Positions 22,937 to 35,200 of a DNA stretch of 64,000 bases are shown piece after piece. Below the pieces are notes generated by a model. The model was not told the origin of the DNA and ran no database searches. It was given only the letters and a program-made list of their open reading frames with translations. The stretch is taken from positions 1-64,000 of the forward strand of contig JBBHKE010000454.1 of the NCBI GenBank assembly GCA_037447655.1, given 5' to 3'. Origin of the DNA: Zygnema cylindricum. Its lineage: Eukaryota > Streptophyta > Zygnematophyceae > Zygnematales > Zygnemataceae. The position numbers were made by a program, and so were the translations under genes. Position 1 is the stretch's first letter, and every line of letters begins with the position of its first letter.

Positions 22937-23996
22937 TGCAACCCTGAGACCTCAATAGGTCCTTAGAATGGATAGCTTGCAAGAAGCCTCTAAGATAACC
23001 GTGACCCCCAAGTGTTTTAGCAAGAATAACAGCCACCGTGGCAGACAAAAACTCTAACCACCTTCACCCCTGTGAAGGCAAGACTCCTTTGAGTCGATAG
23101 CAAAAAGAGTCTCTGAATATGCTCTCTTAAGGAGTAAGTTATGGAGGGTCAAAGTTGACCTTTTGTACACAAGCTCTTTAGGAGAGAGGGTCTTATCTAC
23201 CAAATTTTCTAAGTCCTATCTCTCTCTAAAACTCTATCTACTAATGTACGGCACCAATCATATAACACAGCCGTACACAAATGTACAGTTGCCGGTGTAC
23301 TTTATGTACGAATATTGTACGACATGGACTAAATGTCGACACATGTCATATCCAGATTGGGTCGCGTAATCCCCGGAGGTGCGGCGATCCAACGTAATCG
23401 TGACACGTGTCATTTGATATGGCGATGACCACAAACCGCCGAGATTCTCTTCCGGGATGTCGATTTTCTCTCGGTAGTCCGATTTAATGCATATTTCAAT
23501 CGTAGCCGTTATATATACTTGCATTGTATTTGTTTTGTTAAATAAACAATTGCGCGGTACTCGTTTCTTATCCATACCGTAAGTCATACTTTACATAACT
23601 AGTTCTATGTATCTTGTAAACAATTTCCGTTAAATGAATTATCCTACGTGGTATCAGTTAAATAAATATGAAACTTCACATCATGTAACACTAGTCGTAG
23701 ACTTAATGGATAAGGCTGGGTCACCGGCGGTCTACAAACGGCACGTACCAGGATCGAATCTTGGATCCGACATCATCCCTTTCTAGTAAATAAACTACCT
23801 ATCCGTGAATCAACTAATCTATTTTCGTAAACCTCTGGATAGCCTAGGTAGCCATGGCTCTAGCTTCCTTTCCAACTTCTCACTGACTGCATAAAGTGTG
23901 GGAGTTGGAGAGAGAAGTTAGAGGCAGACTGCCTCGACTTCTTTCTATATTTCAATTTAGACCTAGAAAATACTAAAAGAACCATTGATTTCTTCA
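22937..23996 (-). repeat. 3' LTR of element G
   Basis: 1060 bp. Minus-strand start TGAAGAAATC, end GGTTGCA. Hairpins at 23061-23078 (CCTTCAC/GTGAAGG) and 23082-23095 (GACTC/GAGTC); tRNA-like module on the plus strand at 23695-23770. Confidence 0.9.
23695..23770 (+). other. tRNA-like module in LTR of G (antisense to the LTR)
   Basis: TTAATGGATAAGGC resembles the D-arm of plant arginine tRNAs (TAATGGATAAGGC); ACCAGGATCGAATC serves as T-arm with B-box GGATCGAATC. A second copy with small changes is in the 5' LTR at 29104-29180. Confidence 0.55.
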
Positions 23997-24009
23997 CTCC
24001 CCTTATTTT
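23997..24009 (-). promoter_or_regulatory. polypurine tract of element G
   Basis: AAAATAAGGGGAG on the minus strand, directly before the 3' LTR. Confidence 0.8.
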
Positions 24010-25963
24010 CTAGTCAATCTTTAATTTCAGACCACACTTCTCCTTGCAGAAAATTAGCTTAAGGGAAGGCACAGAATTGGTCATCATATCTGCTACCATC
24101 TCGCTATCTGGTCCGTACTCTAAACTGATTATTTTGTTTTCTACTTTCTCTTTAACAAAGCTGAGTCTGATGTCCATGTGTTGGCTTTAAAATGATGTTT
24201 AGGATTGGCAAAAATAGCGATCGCTGATTGATTATCACAAAAAAAAAATTGCACACCACTCTTAAGGTGACCAAGCTCACCAAGAAAAGCCTTGACCCAC
24301 ATCAATTCTTTTACAGGAGAGCAAGAGGCCATATACTCATCCTGCATGGTTGACTGAGCAATAACCTTTTGCTGTTTGCTACTCCAACAGCAAGCCCCAT
24401 CACCCACATATAATACATATCCAGAAGAACATCTCCTCATCAGAGCATCACAATAACTAGCATCACTCCAAGCAGTGATGTCAGTATTCTCCCCACCCAA
24501 ATGCAACCATAATCCCTAGTTCCTATCAATTATTTAAGGACTCTCTTAGCTGCCTCCCAATCCTTCTTAGTTGGAGCATTTAGATTTCTACTCAGCACTC
24601 CTACAGCTGCAGCTAAATCCGGCCAGGTATAATTTATAAAATAGATTAGGCTTCCCACGACTTGTTTGTAAGGAATAGTTTGCATGAACTTCTGTTCTTC
24701 AACAACCTAATTCCTCGTCTAAGATTATTACTCCTTCATCCTCATTCCCGTCACTTCCCTTCTTTAACTCTTTTGGAGTTGAACAACTTTTAGCTTTATC
24801 CATCTGAAATTTTTCCAGCATGTTCCCTATTGCTTCATTTTGAGTCAATCTTATAATCTTTCTTTTTCGGTCTCTTTCTATTTGAATTCCCAAAATATAT
24901 TTTGCTTCCCCCATATCCTTCATTTCAAATCTCCCTTTAAGATCGGTTTTTAGTATATTTATTTTTTCCATTAATTTACTTAAAACAAATAATCATCAAC
25001 ATAAATTGCAATAAATATAACACTTTCCTCATTTTCAAACACATAGATTGAGTGATTTGAGCTGATCGGGATATATCCGTGACTGGTAATAAACTCATCA
25101 AGCTTTTTATTCCACTGTTGGGGCGCTTGTTTCAAACCATAAAGAGATTTAATCAGTCGGCATACCTTACTCTCCTCTCCTTCCTCCACAAACCCTTCGG
25201 GTTCTCGCATGAAGATCTCCTCTTCCAATTCTCCATGCAAAGAGGCTGTCTTGATGTCCATCTGGTGCACTTCCATGTCTTCCGCTGCTGCCAGGCTGAG
25301 AAGTATGCGGACGGAGGGAAATCTGACCACCGGGGCAAAGGTTTCCTTCTAGTCAATTCCCTCTTTTTGTGTAAATCCCTTTGCCATTAATCGGGCCTTG
25401 TAGCGCTCAATTGTGTTATCTGGGTTAAGTTTTAATTTGAAAACCCACTTACAACTAATTGGTTTTCGGTTAGGTGGACAATCCACTAGCTCCGAAGTAT
25501 CGGCTGCCATAATTGAGGCCATCTCCTCATTGATGGCTGTCTTCCACCGGTTTCTATCTGGACAAGTCATCGCCTCTCCATAAGTTTGAGGTTCATCTTG
25601 ATGAGATAGTTTAGTTACCTTGTTATTAACCTGTTTTTCTTCTAGTCTTTTGCTACTTCTCCTTCCCCCCTCAAAATCAGAGGCCGGAATAGATGGTTCT
25701 CGTGGATTCTTTCAAACAAACTCGGCTTCTCCCCTATCCCTTAATTCCGAATCAATTTCCACCACGTCTTCCGTTTCAATTAGAGTTGTCACTAGAGTTT
25801 GCGCAGCCGAGTCTTTTTCGGTCTGATTTGTACCTGGAAGAATTTCATCTTCTCTAAAACCAGGATAGTTAGGAAGCTCAAAGTCATCGGAATTTTTTGA
25901 CTTAAATCTGATTTTTACTGACTTTGTATACTTAAAGGGATCCATAGACTTTCCTTCATCCAT
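24010..25963 (-). pseudogene. RT-RNase H pseudogene of element G
   Basis: From the N-terminus: acidic linker and SKNSDDFELPN (25712-25963), RT start 25349-25570 (NRWKTAINEEMASIMAADTSELVDC), RT core 24980-25330 (FPSVRILLSLAAAEDMEVHQMD, LYGLKQAPQQWNKK, IAIYVDD), thumb/RNase H start 24699-24971 (EAKYILGIQIERDR), and RNase H 24141-24506 (DASYCDALMRRCSSGYVLYV, MQDEYMASCS). The connection at the YVDD has a frameshift and other joins carry stops. Confidence 0.88.
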
Positions 25964-27200
25964 AACTACTAGATATTTAACTAAGATTATATCTTCCCTT
26001 TTTAGATGATAAACTCTATATCCTTTAACATCCTCATCATATCCTAATAAGTATCCTGGTTCTCTTTTAGGATCTAGCTTCGAATTAGACCGATCTGTAT
26101 CTAGATTGAATACTTGACTGCCAAAAACCTTTAAGTGAGATATGTATGGTGTCTGGCCTGTCCATCTTTCATTAGGTGTTTGACCTTTTATAGCTCAAGT
26201 ACAACTTTATTTTTGAGATAATTAGCACAGTTCACTGCTTTTGCCCAGAACCTTTTTCCTACATTCTTATCCAACAATATACTTCTAGCATTATCACTTG
26301 GTGTCCTATTTAATCTTTTAGCTACCCCATTTTGTTATGGGTTTTTTGGAACTGTCTTTTGGTGTTGGACTCCATCTTCCCTCAGAAAATCCTCAAATTG
26401 GTTAGAAGTATACTCTACACCATTGTCACTCCCTACTCTCTTGATTGGAGTTTCATGGAGTTTTTCGTTCCATGCTTTATATTGTATAAAACAATCGTGA
26501 GCTTCTGACTTGTTTTTCAAAAAATAAACCATGGAATACCGATACCAATCATCACTGATTGTCATCATAAATCTCTTCCCCCCTGGTAAGGGAACTTTGG
26601 TCGGTTCCCAAATATTTGTGTGTACTAAATCTATAATTTTTCCTCCCTTATAGGTGGCTGTTTTGGGAAATGGTAATTTGTGTCCTTTACCTTGAGCACA
26701 TCCACTACAATCACTTATATCATCATTCTCACTGAACTGAATCCCTTCCACCACTCCCATCTTTTTCATCTCTCTTTACTTATCTAGATTCACATGCCCA
26801 AGCCTCTTATGCCACATCATGATATCATGAACACCAGCATAATAAAGTTTCTTCTTTTCATTGCTTAAAATCAGCCTAAACATCCCTTGGCTACCTTTTT
26901 TAGGAGTGAAATAGACTTCCTCCTCAAAACAAGCAGTAAAGACTCGTTTCCTAGTGCTTGTATCAAAACCCTTATCATCTAATACAAACGTAGAGATGAG
27001 GTTTTTGTTTAGCTCCGGAATAAACAATACATGGAAGAATGTAACTATGTATGTCTTTCCTTCTACTAACACTTTCACATCCACCGATCCTACGATAATA
27101 GTAGTGACTATCCTCCCATCCCCGTACTCTATTTCTACGGTGTGAATCTTTCTTATCTAAGTGAACAAGTGTTTATCCTTACACATGTGCATGGAGGCAC
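25964..27200 (-). pseudogene. protease and integrase pseudogene of element G
   Basis: Protease is weakly preserved near 27140-27230 (RIVDSSASMHMC, with Gly of DSGA changed to Ser). Frame 26776-27084 carries the LNKNLISTFVLDDKG block and MMWHKRLGHVNLDK. Frame 26335-26769 carries DCSGCAQGKGHKLPFP, HTNIWEP, TISDDWYRYSMVYF and SDNGVEYTSNQFEDFL, the DDE core apart from the last Glu. The C-terminal part to 25964 is broken by stops. Confidence 0.85.
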
Positions 27201-28362
27201 TTGAATCTACAATCCTGCATGCTTCACCTTTTTATCCAGTGAAAGCACATTTGTGCTTTCGTGGAATTTCTACCTCTTTCGATGCTTCCAACTCCTCGTC
27301 CAATAGAAGCTCATTGCCCTCGTCTTCGGATTCCACCACATGTACCTGTGTCACAAGGGCCTTTTTCTTTTCTCTCTGGGTTCCATCGGTCTGCCCCTCC
27401 TTTTACCGAAGCTCGGTTAGCTTAGTGCACTCCGACATATAGTGCCCTTGTTTCTTACAGATTTGACATAAACCCTTGGAAGCCCTTGGTCCAAACTCAT
27501 CGGTTTGATTTTTCTACTCCACCCCTCCGTAATTTCCGACCGGTCTCCGAGAATCCATATTCCTCCAATCGGTCCAAACAGCCAACGTGTCCACTCTTTC
27601 CTCCCCTTCGGATCTCAATCGTATTCTCTCGAACGAGAATCATTCCTACCATTGAGTTCCATATCCACCTTGAGTCCGACAAGTCCTGCACACGGTTGAC
27701 TATGTTTTCGAGCTCATCAGGTAACTTCATTAGTAAACAGTTAACCTTTTCTTTTTCAATAAAATCTTTTCTAGCACTCTCAAGATCCATGAAATGTGTA
27801 GCAAGCTCATTGCAAAAAACCAACATCTTCCCCCCTTTGTATACATAATCATTAACTTTTTGATGAGCCAACTATTGTTGCTAAATCGTACCACTTTGAT
27901 AAATCTTTATGAGAGCCATCCAAAGATCGGATGCCCTTTCTACCCGCAAATGAGGACATGCAAGCCCTTGAGTAAGATGGCGGAGGATGAAGTGCTTTGG
28001 CGCCATATTGTTGATGTCCTACGTATCAATATCATTCTCCTTGTTCCTCGGAATAGGTGACATAAATGCCGAACCAGTTGCTATTGGTGTGGTTGTCTCC
28101 TTCTCTCTTTTTTTGTCCACCACCTCTCCTTCCTTTGTCTCCTCCGTTGAAGATGGATCTTCTTTCGTTGTGAATCTACTTCTTCAAAACCGTGAGGGAT
28201 TCCAAGACTTGATGGACTTCCCACTCGTCCATTCACTATCCCCCAAAACCTTTTCTCGCATATAGCTCCTCTTATCATACTTTCTCAGTATATGAAGCTA
28301 GTTCCATAAAAGATGGGTACCATAGAGGGTGGGCCCATAACCTGCAACTCTGAGACCTCCAT
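27201..28362 (-). pseudogene. gag pseudogene of element G
   Basis: ATG at 28362 lies 20 bases inside the 5' LTR; the frame crosses the primer binding site. Pieces: 28081-28278 (GAICEKRFWGIVNGRVG), 27497-27871 (VNDYVYKGGKMLVFCNEL, MKLPDELENIVNRVQDLSDSRWIWNS) and the knuckle region near 27430-27475 (C-x2-C-KKQG-H-YMSE-C). At least three frameshifts. Confidence 0.85.
28328..28342 (-). promoter_or_regulatory. primer binding site of element G
   Basis: On the minus strand GGTTATGGGCCCACC, an exact 15-nt complement to the anticodon arm of plant initiator tRNA-Met (sequence recalled from general knowledge), directly after the LTR. Confidence 0.85.
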
Positions 28363-29405
28363 AAGTCATCAGAATGGACAACTTGTAAGAAATCTCTAGG
28401 ATAACTATGACCCTTTTGTGTTTCAGCAAGAATAATTTCCACCCTAGCTGACAAAAACTATAACCACCTTCCCCCTTGTGAAGGCAAGACTCCCCTGAGT
28501 CGATAGCAAAAAGAATCTCTGAATTTGCTCCCCTGAGCAGTAAGGTTATGGAGGGTCAAAGTTGACAATTAGTACAGAAGCTCTCTGGGAGAGAGGGTCC
28601 TATCTACCAAATTTTTCTAAGTCCCATCTCTCTCTAAAACTCTATCTACTGATGTACGACACCAATCGTATAACACTACCGTACACAAATGTACAGCTGC
28701 TGGTGTACTTTATCTACGAATATTGTACGACATGGCCTAAATGTCAACACATGTCATATCCGCATTGGGTTGCGTAATCCCCGGAGATGGTGCAATCCTA
28801 CGTTATCGTGCCACGTGTCATCTGATGTGGTGATGACCACAAACCGTCGAGATTCTCTTCCGGGATATCGACTTTCTTCCCGGCAGTCCGATTTAATGCA
28901 TATTTCAATCATAGTCGTCATAAATACTTGCGCGGCATTTGTTTTGTTAAATAAACAAATGCGCGGTACTTATTTCTTATCCATACCGTAAGCCATACTT
29001 TACAAACTAGATCTATGTATCTTATAAACAATTTGCGTTCAATGAATTATCCTACGTGGTATCACTTAAATAAATATGAAACCTCACATCATGTAACACT
29101 AGTTGTAGACTTAATGGATTAGGCTTGGTCACCGGCAGTCTACGGATGGCAGGTACCAGGATCGAATCTTAAATCCGACATCATCCCTCTTTATTAAATC
29201 AACTACCTATCCGTGAATCAACTAATCTATTTCCCGTAAACCTCTGGATAGCCTAGGTAGCCATGGCTCTAGCTTCCTCTCCAACTTCTCAGTGACTACA
29301 ACAAGTATGGGAGCTGGAGAGAGAAGTTAGTGGTAGAATGCCCTAGCTTCTTTCTGTATTTCAATTTTGAACTAGAAAATACTAAAAGAACCATCGATTT
29401 CTACA
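28343..29405 (-). repeat. 5' LTR of element G
   Basis: 1063 bp, minus-strand TGTAGAAAT-type start at 29405 (read with one extra TG before it) and GTTGCA end. Visibly diverged from the 3' LTR, so G is an older insertion than N or F. Confidence 0.9.
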
Positions 29406-31127
29406 CAACCCATCTCTCATAAGGTGTCATTCCTTTTACGGCTGAGGTATGGACTCTATTCTTAATGTAGTTTGCACTGTTCATGGCAACTGCCCAAAAT
29501 CTCTTTCCTATTTTCTTGTCGGCCAATATACTACATACACTATCTCTTAGTGTTTGGATTAACCTCTCACCTACCCCATTTTGTTCCAGATTATATGGTA
29601 CAGTTTTCAAGTGTTGAACTCCCTCATCTCTCAAATACTCCTCAAACTAGTTAGAGGTATATTCCCCCCCATTATCACTCGTTATTCTTTAATAGGGATT
29701 TCATGCAACTTCTCACTCCAAGCTTTATATTTTTGAAGTAAGTTGTTGTTTCATACTTTGTTTTTAGGAAATAGACTTTAGAGTATCTAGACAAGTCATA
29801 TGTTATTGTCAACATAAATCTCTTCCCTCTAACCAAAGGTAATTTTGCAGGTCCCAAGATATCTGTGTGGACTAGATCTAGTGCTTTCTCACCCCTATAT
29901 GTTGCGGCTTTGGTAAAGGGTAGGCTGTGAGCCTTAACTTGAGCAGAGCCACTACAATCATCCACCATTTCATTATCCCCAAACTGAATGCCTTCGATTA
30001 CCCCAAGCTTCTTCATTTCCCTCAGCCTATCAAAATGCACATGTCCTAACCGCTTATGCCAAATCATTAACCTTCAAACACCAACATAGTAAGCAATTTT
30101 GTTTTTATTACTCACGTTAAGCCTAAACATTCCTTGGCATGTCTTATCAGCCGTGAAGTAGACTTCATCCCCATACTTAGCTGTAAAGACTCTTTTTCTA
30201 GTGAAGGTATCAAACTCTTTGTCATCTAACACAGACGTAGGGACAACAGTTTTACTCAGCTGAGGAATGTAGGGTACATCTGAAAAGGTGAGTATAGAAG
30301 TCTCACCTTCCACTAAGACTTTCATATTTACTGACCCCACAAGATCTGTGGTAACCACTCTCACATCCCCATACTCTATCTCTACTGTAGGGATCTTTCT
30401 TAGCTTAGTAAAGAGGTGCTTATCACAACATATGTGCATGGATGCACCTTAGTCGATGATCCATCCTTCTTGTGGAGCATCCCAAATTGCTCCGAGAGTA
30501 CACTTATGTTTTAGAGGTATCTCCTTCTCCTCCATACTCTCGTCAAGAAGAAGCTCCCCATCCTCCTCCTCGAAAGACTCGTGGTCTGTCTCTCCTTTCA
30601 ATTTTGTGACCACAAGTGCCTTATTCTTCACTCCGGAAGATCCTCCTCCATGGTTCTCTTGAAGCCTCAACTCCGATAGCTTGACAGAATCCAGTATGAA
30701 GTGTCCCAATTTTTTGCAAAAGTGACAAAGACCTTTTGGGGGCCTCGGCCCTCTAGACTGATCTCTCTCTCCTGTGTACAGTTTCTTCGGATCTTTTCCC
30801 TACCGGTTTGCTGCTGCAGCTTGAGCTTAGATGATCTTTCCCCCTCTCCTAATCTCAATTGTGTTCTCCTGCACAAGCATCATCCGGACCAGTGCGTTCC
30901 ACTTTATTAACAGTAAGGCTTTTCATGATCTCGGTACACTATGTTTTCATACTCGTCGGGTAACTTCATGATGAGAGTGTTAACATTCATTTTCATTGTA
31001 CTTGTCCACCCGACACTCTCCATCTCCATACACAAAAAAGAGAAATCATTAGAGTAGTCTAACATCTTTCCCCCATTGTAAGTATAATTCCTTAACTTTT
31101 GTTCACCCAACTAGAGCTCCTCAATAG
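29406..31127 (-). pseudogene. element E (Fam-I): integrase, protease and gag C-terminus
   Basis: Continues E across G. Integrase: 29401-29634 (EQNGVGERLIQTL, WAVAMNSANYIKN, MTPYERWV) and 29675-30067 (WHKRLGHVHFDRL, D-C-S-G-S with the last zinc Cys replaced, HTDILGPAKLP). Protease region 30074-30439 (MHICCDKHLFTKL, LVGSVNMKVLVEGET) with the D-x-G-A site broken by a stop near 30452. Gag C-terminus 30449-30709 and 30907-31110 (QKLRNYTYNGGKMLDYSNDF). It is cut at 31127 by element H. Confidence 0.86.
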
Positions 31128-31968
31128 TTATGTTCTACAACCACCGGTGCAGGTGGAGGAGCAATAGTAATAGTAGAAGTTGACATGATACACTCTCAAA
31201 AGCTATTAGGAATCCTACAAAATAGTTGTTTTCAAGTGCTCACCAAATGTTATACAAGCATCAAAACTTCACAAATCTCTATCACAATATAGACCAATAT
31301 AAACACTAACAACTCCAAAAGTTTGAGTATAATTGATCTAACAATGCTCAAGATAGAATACTCAGAAGTTTCCCAAAAATTGTTTGTTGTTTTACTACTA
31401 AGAAGTGTGGATACATGAAATGCTCTAAGTCCTAAATCTTATACTCTCGGTGTTGTATCGCAGATACAAGTGTACCTGAGAGGTACGTCCAAAAACAACG
31501 TGCCTACTGAGATATACGTGTTCGTAATCCTACCAACCCAATCTACCATCGTACAATCAATAGGACTCAGAATCTATACTAAGTGATTGTACAAATACTT
31601 GTCGGCTAATTCACTTGTGATACTCTTATGAATCTCGTCCGTTGACTTGATTTATATCAATCGCAGCAGCGTTGTCCCGTACCGAATCACATTCATATTA
31701 TCCGCGGCTGCGTTGTCTTGTACCTCATCAAATCCAAGATAACCGTAGCTGCGTTGTCTGTACGGATCATTTCCAAAATAGCCGCAGCTGCGTTGTCTGT
31801 GTGCGTCCCACCTACGTTGTTATGTCTGTATCGTAGCTTCATTGTTCTTTCTGCATCACAATTGCATTGTCCTGCATTGCACTCAAGTGATGAGGCATGT
31901 TCTTGTGAAACTTACGCTACAAATTACTACCTTTGTGTCTGAGACTTAAAACATTCTAAAATCAACAC
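31128..31968 (-). repeat. 3' LTR of element H
   Basis: 841 bp; minus-strand TGTTGATTTTAG to GAACATAA (CA end mutated). Holds a run of short repeats with the core GCAGCTGCGTTGTC at 31640-31860. The LTR-borne gag start peptide is at 31130-31185. Confidence 0.9.
31640..31860. repeat. GCAGCTGCGTTGTC tandem repeats in LTR of H (3')
   Basis: Five or more degenerate units of roughly 45-50 bp, each containing a GCAGCTGCG-like palindrome followed by TTGTC and often GTACGGATCA/GTACCGAATCA. The same array is at 36740-36990 in the 5' LTR. Confidence 0.7.
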
Positions 31969-31977
31969 TCCTTTAGA
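31969..31977 (-). promoter_or_regulatory. polypurine tract of element H
   Basis: CTAAAGGAG on the minus strand directly before the 3' LTR; shorter than in Fam-I/II. Confidence 0.65.
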
Positions 31978-32149
31978 GCTTAACACTCAGTGTATCACCG
32001 TAGCTGTGATGCTAGAGGAGCGCAGCTGCGATGTTAAAACTGCGGTGCATGGCAGCATAGCAACGTAGCAAATCAACTAGTCATCTAGTCCCAGTGTATC
32101 TTTATGTTAGACTAACCCAGCATGGCAGTATCCTAGTGCAGCATCTTAG

Positions 32150-33640
32150 CTAGTCACCTAGTCCCACTACATCCTTAAAATACTTCAGCTTAGGAGAAGG
32201 AAGAGCTTTAGCAAGCATATCAGAAATCATTTTTGCATCTGGCAAATAGCATAATTTAATCGCCCGAGAAAACATTTTTTCTCTTTCAAAGTGTAATCTT
32301 ACATCCATGTTCTTACTTTTGAAGTGACGACTCGCGTTAAAGGCAATGGCAACCTAGTTATCACACCAGATCACCTGTGGACCAACCTGCATGTATCCCA
32401 ATTCTTGCAAGATGAATTTAACCCATAAGAGTTCTTTGAGGGCCAAGCTCCCAACCATGTATTCTGACTCCATTGTCGACTTTGTTATGACCCTTTGAAG
32501 TTAATTGCTCCAGTAGCAAGCCCCGTTCCTAATTTGTTGAACGAATCTTGTGGTGGATTTGCGGTTTGGCATGTCGCCATAGCTTGCATCACTCCATGTT
32601 TGCAACTTCACTTCTCCTCCGCCTAGTGTGAGTTTGAGGTTTTCAGTTCTTGCTAAATATCTTAAGGCTCTCCTTACTACATCAAGGTCAGATTTTCTTG
32701 GATTTTCTAGACTTCTGCTCAGTACCCCAACTGCTGCAACAATATTAAGACGGGTACAGTTCATGAAATATATTAAACTTCCCACTATTTGTATGTAAGG
32801 TATAAGTGTCATAGGATCATCCTCCCTTGACTCTTAATACTCACTAATGATAACACCTGGTTTTTTCTCTTCTCCCTCTAACTTCTGCCGAAACTCCGTT
32901 GGAGTTGCCCCCCGCATTCCATATTAATCTAACATGTTTCCAATAGCCTTTTTTTTAGTCAAATTTATTAATCTCTTATTTCTATCCCTTTCTACCTGGA
33001 AACCCAAAATATATTTTGCCTCACCGAGGTTTTTTATCTCAAACCGTAAATTTAAAGTAGCTTTGATTTTGTTAATTTCAGCCATTGATTTGCTAATTAG
33101 TAATAAATCATCGACATACACGCTATATATACTATTTCATCCGCACCGTTTAGAACGTAAACATAGTCATTAGAGCTTATCCTATGAAATCTTAGGCTAG
33201 TTAAGAATTCGTCAAGCTTCGAATTCCATTTCCTGGGGGCATGTTTTAGACCGTATAGAGATTTTAACAATTTGCATGCTAACTGTTTTTTTCTTGGCTA
33301 TGCATACATTTTAAGCTACTGCATGTAAATTTTCTCTTTTAGCTCTCCATGTAAGAAGGCCGTTTTTACATCCATCTGATGTATTTCCATATCTTCTATA
33401 GCAGCAAGGGTCAGCAAGATCGTAACTATTGGAAATCTTACAACCGGAGAAAATGTTTATTCAAAATCAATTCCTTCTTTTTGATTATACCCCTTTGCCA
33501 CAAGCCTAGCCTTATATCGTTCAATGGTGTTATCGAGATTTAACTTCACCTTGAATACCCATTTGTTGCGGATCGCTTTTCGATCCAGAGTAAGAACTAC
33601 AAGCTCCTATCTTAGAGCCTCCATGATCGACTTCATTTCA
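32150..33640 (-). pseudogene. RT-RNase H pseudogene of element H
   Basis: RT motifs on the minus strand: KARLVAKGYNQKEGIDFE near 33470-33520, MDVKTAFLHGELKE near 33340-33380, MYVDDLLLISKS at the start of frame 32924-33121, EAKYILGFQVERDR. RNase H: 32501-32812 (IVGSLIYFMNCTRLNIVAAV, WSDASYGDMPNRKSTT) and to about 32190 (LGSLALKELLW, MISDMLAKALPSPK-like). Interrupted by stops and frameshifts. Closest here to element J. Confidence 0.86.
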
Positions 33641-35200
33641 TCATTTTTAGCCTCAATCCAATGAAGTGGCTCTGGTAATGAGAAGGCCTCTTGGATGGTG
33701 AAAGGCTCCCCAAAGGTTGCGAGTAGGCAAAGTGAGAGCTTGCTTGCAGGCGGCTGCTAGATCTCTTTCCCCAAAGATATTCTAAGGTTGAGATCGTCGG
33801 ATTCCTCGTATTCTGTTTTTGTCGCTGGTGTTGATCCGCGAGGATTGGCCACTGTTTTCCTGGTTGGACTTGATCTTGGCGACATGCCAGATAAACCTCA
33901 ATAGACTGTTTAGAAGTTTGAGTATCCTGTACATGTTTGACAATAGGCTGATTGCAATCAAAAATGATATACTCTTGCATTTTCTGTTGCCTTTGAACAT
34001 CTATCAAGGTAAATATATCTACTGAATCAAGCTCATCCTTCAAAATAATATTTTGAGCCACATTGATCTTTTGTTTGTTAAAGAAAAAGACCATATAACC
34101 TTTGGAGTGGTCATCATATCCTAGCAGAATACCTGATAACCTTTAAGGTTCCATTTTCCATCTATCTTTTGATGTATCTATAATGAAGCATTTACTACCA
34201 AAACCTTAAAATGACCATTAGGTTTCCTGCCAGTCGAGACTTCATAAGACGTAGTCTTTACTGATCTAGACCCTATTCTTTTCTTAATATACACTGCACA
34301 ATTTAGAGCCTCAGCCAAAATTTTGGATCCATATTTTTATCTGCAAGCATCGACTTAGAGCTCTCTGTGAGAGTTCTATTTAGTCTCTCTAAAACTCCAT
34401 TTTGTTCTGGTGAATATGGAGCAGTCAACAGATGACTAACACCTTTCTCGAGTTAAAAGTTCTCAAATTCCTTTGACGTATATTCCCCACCATTGTCTAA
34501 TCTGAGTGCCAAAATTGGCAAATTATGTAGTTTCTCCAACTAAGCTTTATTGTGTTTGAAATGACTTAACACTTTGCTTTTTTCTTTAATGAAATATATA
34601 TTTGTAAATCTTGGAAAACCATTTTTGAAGGTGACCATATATTTTATCCCCCCGGCAGATGGTACCTTTGCAGGACCAAAAACATCGGAATGAATTTGTT
34701 GTAAAAGTCTAGTTAATCGATGTTCCAACTCCATAGGGAATGGCAGTCTGTGTATTTTCTCTAGAGCACAACCATCACACATTTTAACCGGCTGATATGT
34801 TACAGACATTATCTAGTTTGTCAATAAGACCATTTTCCTTAAACTATCATAATTTACATGCCAGAACTCATCTTAGTGCACAACACCGGAATACAGAACA
34901 TCATTCTTTTTGGTATTAGCCATATCCATATGGTACAACTAGCTATTATCTCTAGTACCTGTAACTGCGACTTTGCAATTCTTGCCGACCATTTTGCCGA
35001 CCTGGCGACCATTTTTCAGATTGATCTCAAAGCCTTTACTCTCTACAAAGACATACAAAACAATATTTTTTCAAATTCATGAACAAAGAGTATATTGTGA
35101 AGAGTCCTTTCATTTTCTTTTCCCTCTATATCAACTAAGAAGGATACATCACCCATAGCACGAGTCTTGACACTCATGCCACATGCATAATAAATATTTT
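33641..35200 (-). pseudogene. integrase pseudogene of element H
   Basis: Frame 34540-34809 has the zinc pair C-D-G-C (KMCDGCALEKIHRLPFP), the core start HSDVFGPAKVPSAGG and the FTNIYFIKEKSKVLSHFK segment. The middle (34150-34530) is broken but shows NGGEYTSKEFE, YSPEQNGVLERLN and WAEALNCAVYI-like pieces. Frame 33633-34094 is the linker between integrase and RT. Confidence 0.82.

Larger units (their letters stand above)
22937..29405 (-). mobile_element. full-length Copia element G (Fam-II)
   Basis: A complete insertion of 6469 bp with 3' LTR (22937-23996), internal region and 5' LTR (28343-29405). Flanks CAACG (22932-22936) and CAACC (29406-29410) are a 5-bp target duplication with one mismatch. 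Removing G restores element E across MTPYERWV|GRKPNISH in the integrase, which independently confirms both ends. Confidence 0.93.
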